Below are positions 61,659-64,000 of a stretch of 64,000 nt of DNA, in pieces. How positions within the stretch are numbered: the first letter of the stretch is position 1; each line of letters opens with the position of its first letter. The translations under genes and the position numbers were made by a program. Origin of the DNA: Amoebophrya sp. A120 (lineage: Eukaryota; Sar; Dinophyceae; Syndiniales; Amoebophryaceae); assembly GCA_905178155.1 (NCBI GenBank), contig CAJINV010000003.1, positions 4,029,253 through 4,093,252 of the forward strand, read 5' to 3'. The notes below the pieces were generated by a model that saw only the letters and a program-made list of their open reading frames with translations, was not told the DNA's origin and searched no databases.

Positions 61659-63442
61659 AGTCGGCTCGAGGAGCAGGTCGTTCTGTGTTTTTTAGAGTGA
61701 TCAGGAGATCACGACACGAGAAAATAGAAGTACTTGATGTTCCCCTTTCCAATTAACTTTAACGACAAGGGAAAACTAGCACGTCGGGCTGATGTTTTTT
61801 TAGTAATATGTGACTATCGTCTCAATCAATGTTGGTTCATGATCATGACGCCGTTGCAGCTGCATGAGCATGAGAAGCAAAGAACGATCAAAGAACCTCG
61901 AGTAGCTCAGAGCCGTTGCTCCCAGCTTCAACCGCCGCGGAATTGTTCGTACTGGGAGGCGGCTGCGATTCAGGCGACCGTCTCAGATCCAACGGAACCG
62001 ATATCCGGAGGCAATCACCCGAAGCACGAAACACACTCAACATCTTGCGTTTTGCCACAATTGGGAGTAACAATGCAGAGTGGCAGACAAAATTTCAAAA
62101 CAAAAAGTCAAAACGCCTAAACGTGCATTTTTATTTCCGAGATGTTGAAATTATTAAGATTTAGAATCAAGTTCCTGAACTTTGTAAACGAGGTACGTTC
62201 ATCGCGTTCCTTGAGAAAAACGGAAATGGATGTTGACGCCCACCCTTGTTAGCTTCACGTTGACTTCAAGTCTGAAGTGCATTTAGCTTCCTCACAAGCA
62301 CAACACGAGAAGAGCGTAAAAGAACTCGCGCTTTAGGAGAGGGAAGCCAGTACCTGAAACACCGAGACTGACTGCATTGACATTGAGGCGAGCAAAACAA
62401 TTATACTTTGTCACACGGATGGGGATGTGACGTGTTGCAGGTACCGATAGATTCGGAGACTATTCGCTCTACTAAACAGAAACACGGACAACAGCACAAC
62501 ACGAAAAAATGGACAGAGATGACACAGGCAAAGAATTCATTCTGGACTAAAAACCGAACCAAAGCCAAAGCTTACAATTTATGAACAACGGCACTTCCTA
62601 CGGATGATACTTTGAAGCCCGTCCGAAGACGCGCCAATGCGGCTACCCAAGCTTTGTCTTTCACAATCCCACCCGATAGCGATACGGCTGCGCTGCGAAT
62701 GAATGAGAGCCAAATACCTCCTTGATACTAGCGTTGTTCGAAAACAAACTACGTACAGTCGTCTATGTCTCGCTGTCGCTTATTGCGGATTTCGCTTTGA
62801 ACGAGATGTATCGTCCGTGCCTTTGGAAGATTTAGGTTGTTTGAAATATCATCCGCTTTTCAAAGAAAGCCAAATGTACATTACATGACTCCGACTTCGT
62901 CTCGACGGTGCTGCACCGTCCCCTGGCGCAACAATAAATTATAACGGTTTCATCCCCAGTCGTACATCACGTACTCCGTGTGTAGTAGACGATTCCAATG
63001 ATCCTACATGTTCGATTTTTCGTGGTCTTGTTTTTTCTGGGACTCGTTTATTCTGGTCTTTCTCTATCATGGCGATGAACACAATTAGCATAATCTTACA
63101 TTGCTTTACCGCTTTGGCTTTGGCGCTGTGTGAAGATGAAAATTCGCTTTGGCTTTGTCGCAAGGGTGCCATAAAGAACCCTCGATGGAAGATGCGCAGT
63201 AGTACGTACCCGGAAGATGGGTAGTTGGTCGTAGAAGACGATCCCGAGTGTAAGATCATCCAACTGCTTGCTCATTCTTGTCTCCACAAGTCGATAGAAC
63301 CGTTGAGATGAAGTTGAAGGCACCAGAAAGCAGAAGGCCGTTATAATGATGTTCTCCATTGAACGGGAACGTGTCGGCGGCAGCAGGGAAAATGATTTTT
63401 GGTGTGCAACAACCAAGGCACGGGCGACGCTTTCCTCTGGAC
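61659..63442. other. Intergenic or 3' part of the edge gene, about 1.8 kb
   Basis: No clear gene. Minus-strand frames at 63096-63416 (ENIIITAFCFLVPSTSS) may be further exons of the partial gene to the right, but I could not place a splice junction with confidence. Confidence 0.4.
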
Positions 63443-64000
63443 CTACACATCCCGGTCGCGTTCGGCTGGCCGCCGTTTTGAGGCGGACGACGGTAGATTG
63501 CTTTCGTCCGTTTCGGATTCAATGCGGACGAACTCGGTTCGTGGCGACTTTGGCTCGAAGTTTGTAAGAAGACTGCTCTGGGAAGATACCGTCGGTACCT
63601 GGCTGCGCGTCGACATCGAACCTGTGGACGAGCTGGTGTGGTGGTCGCGCTTTGAAGATGTCGAAGTTATTAGGTGCACGTTTCTTGCGCTAGAGCTAGT
63701 ACCTACTACGCCGGGCATTGAAAGGACGGAAGATACTATTGTAGGCGGATGATCTTTGCTTCCATTATTTCTGAGCAACGCCGAATGCTCGCCCTCAAGC
63801 TGCTTGCTTTCGGGTGAGCGCGGGTTGGGTGGAGCGACGATCTCTTCCGACGTCAACAGCTTCGATTTCTCGTTATTTTCGTCGTCGTCCTCCGGGGTTA
63901 ACGGACCACCTTCACGTCCAGATGTTGTTTGTAGCAGCTTTGCGGTACTCTCGTCAGCAGGAGCTGCTGTTCTTGCCGCGGCTGTTGTGGAGGTTGTGAG
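63443..64000 (-). CDS. Partial gene at the right edge, disordered protein
   Basis: Minus-strand frame open from the window edge (beginning TTSTTAAARTAAPADEST) to a TAG at 63443, 185 codons. Ser/Thr/Pro/Glu-rich with an acidic cluster (TPEDDDENNEKSK) and basic ends (SKRRPAERDRD). The 5' end lies outside the window; the TAG directly before GTCC may be a stop or part of a 5' splice region. No family recognised. Confidence 0.5.
   Translation of the reverse strand, partial: LTTSTTAAARTAAPADESTAKLLQTTSGREGGPLTPEDDDENNEKSKLLTSEEIVAPPNPRSPESKQLEGEHSALLRNNGSKDHPPTIVSSVLSMPGVVGTSSSARNVHLITSTSSKRDHHTSSSTGSMSTRSQVPTVSSQSSLLTNFEPKSPRTEFVRIESETDESNLPSSASKRRPAERDRDV

Overview
The window is nuclear DNA of a protist, most likely an alveolate of the dinoflagellate lineage. 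A syndinian such as Amoebophrya fits best. The reasons are: about fifteen host genes, all on the minus strand (a one-way gene array); introns that are mobile elements with terminal inverted repeats (TIRs) and 5-bp target duplications and no GT-AG borders (introners), mixed with ordinary short GT-AG introns; long proteins with disordered stretches; and transporters and channels of eukaryotic type. The species call is inference; the intron structure and strand bias are read directly from the sequence.

Layout, left to right (all host genes minus strand). 879-3558: amino acid transporter (AAAP/SLC38 type) with four perfect introners. 4168-9324: WSC-domain plus GT61 glycosyltransferase, five introners. 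10290-26247: an 11-exon polycystin gene encoding two complete six-helix channel units in one polypeptide (1960 aa). Its second intron is an introner into which an intact 7.4-kb Ty1/copia retrotransposon (18691-26073, plus strand) has inserted. 27068-32236: single-exon KCC-like cation-chloride cotransporter of 1722 aa. 32862-34112: an intergenic 1.25-kb element with the same TIRs as one introner family. 34156-37814: tandem 1.83-kb duplication carrying two nearly identical Cys-rich protein genes. 38330-40886: disordered acidic/Lys-rich protein. 41023-43590: secreted-type unknown protein with a 511-bp introner. 44906-47249: two small paralogous proteins with Cys-rich tails. 48615-49978: multi-helix membrane protein. 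50122-50694: small unknown. 52347-57753: 1599-aa protein with about ten TPX2/FAM161-like motifs. 58572-61658: ankyrin-repeat protein. 63443-64000: partial gene running off the right edge.

How it fits together. The left half and the 27-32 kb region encode membrane transport and signalling proteins, the 52-62 kb region cytoskeletal or scaffold-type proteins. I see no operon or pathway logic beyond the shared direction of transcription. The strongest discoveries are the tandem two-channel polycystin (reading frame closes exactly over all 11 exons), the set of at least seven TIR introner families, and the Copia-in-introner nested insertion. No rRNA, tRNA, CRISPR or prokaryotic signals were recognised.
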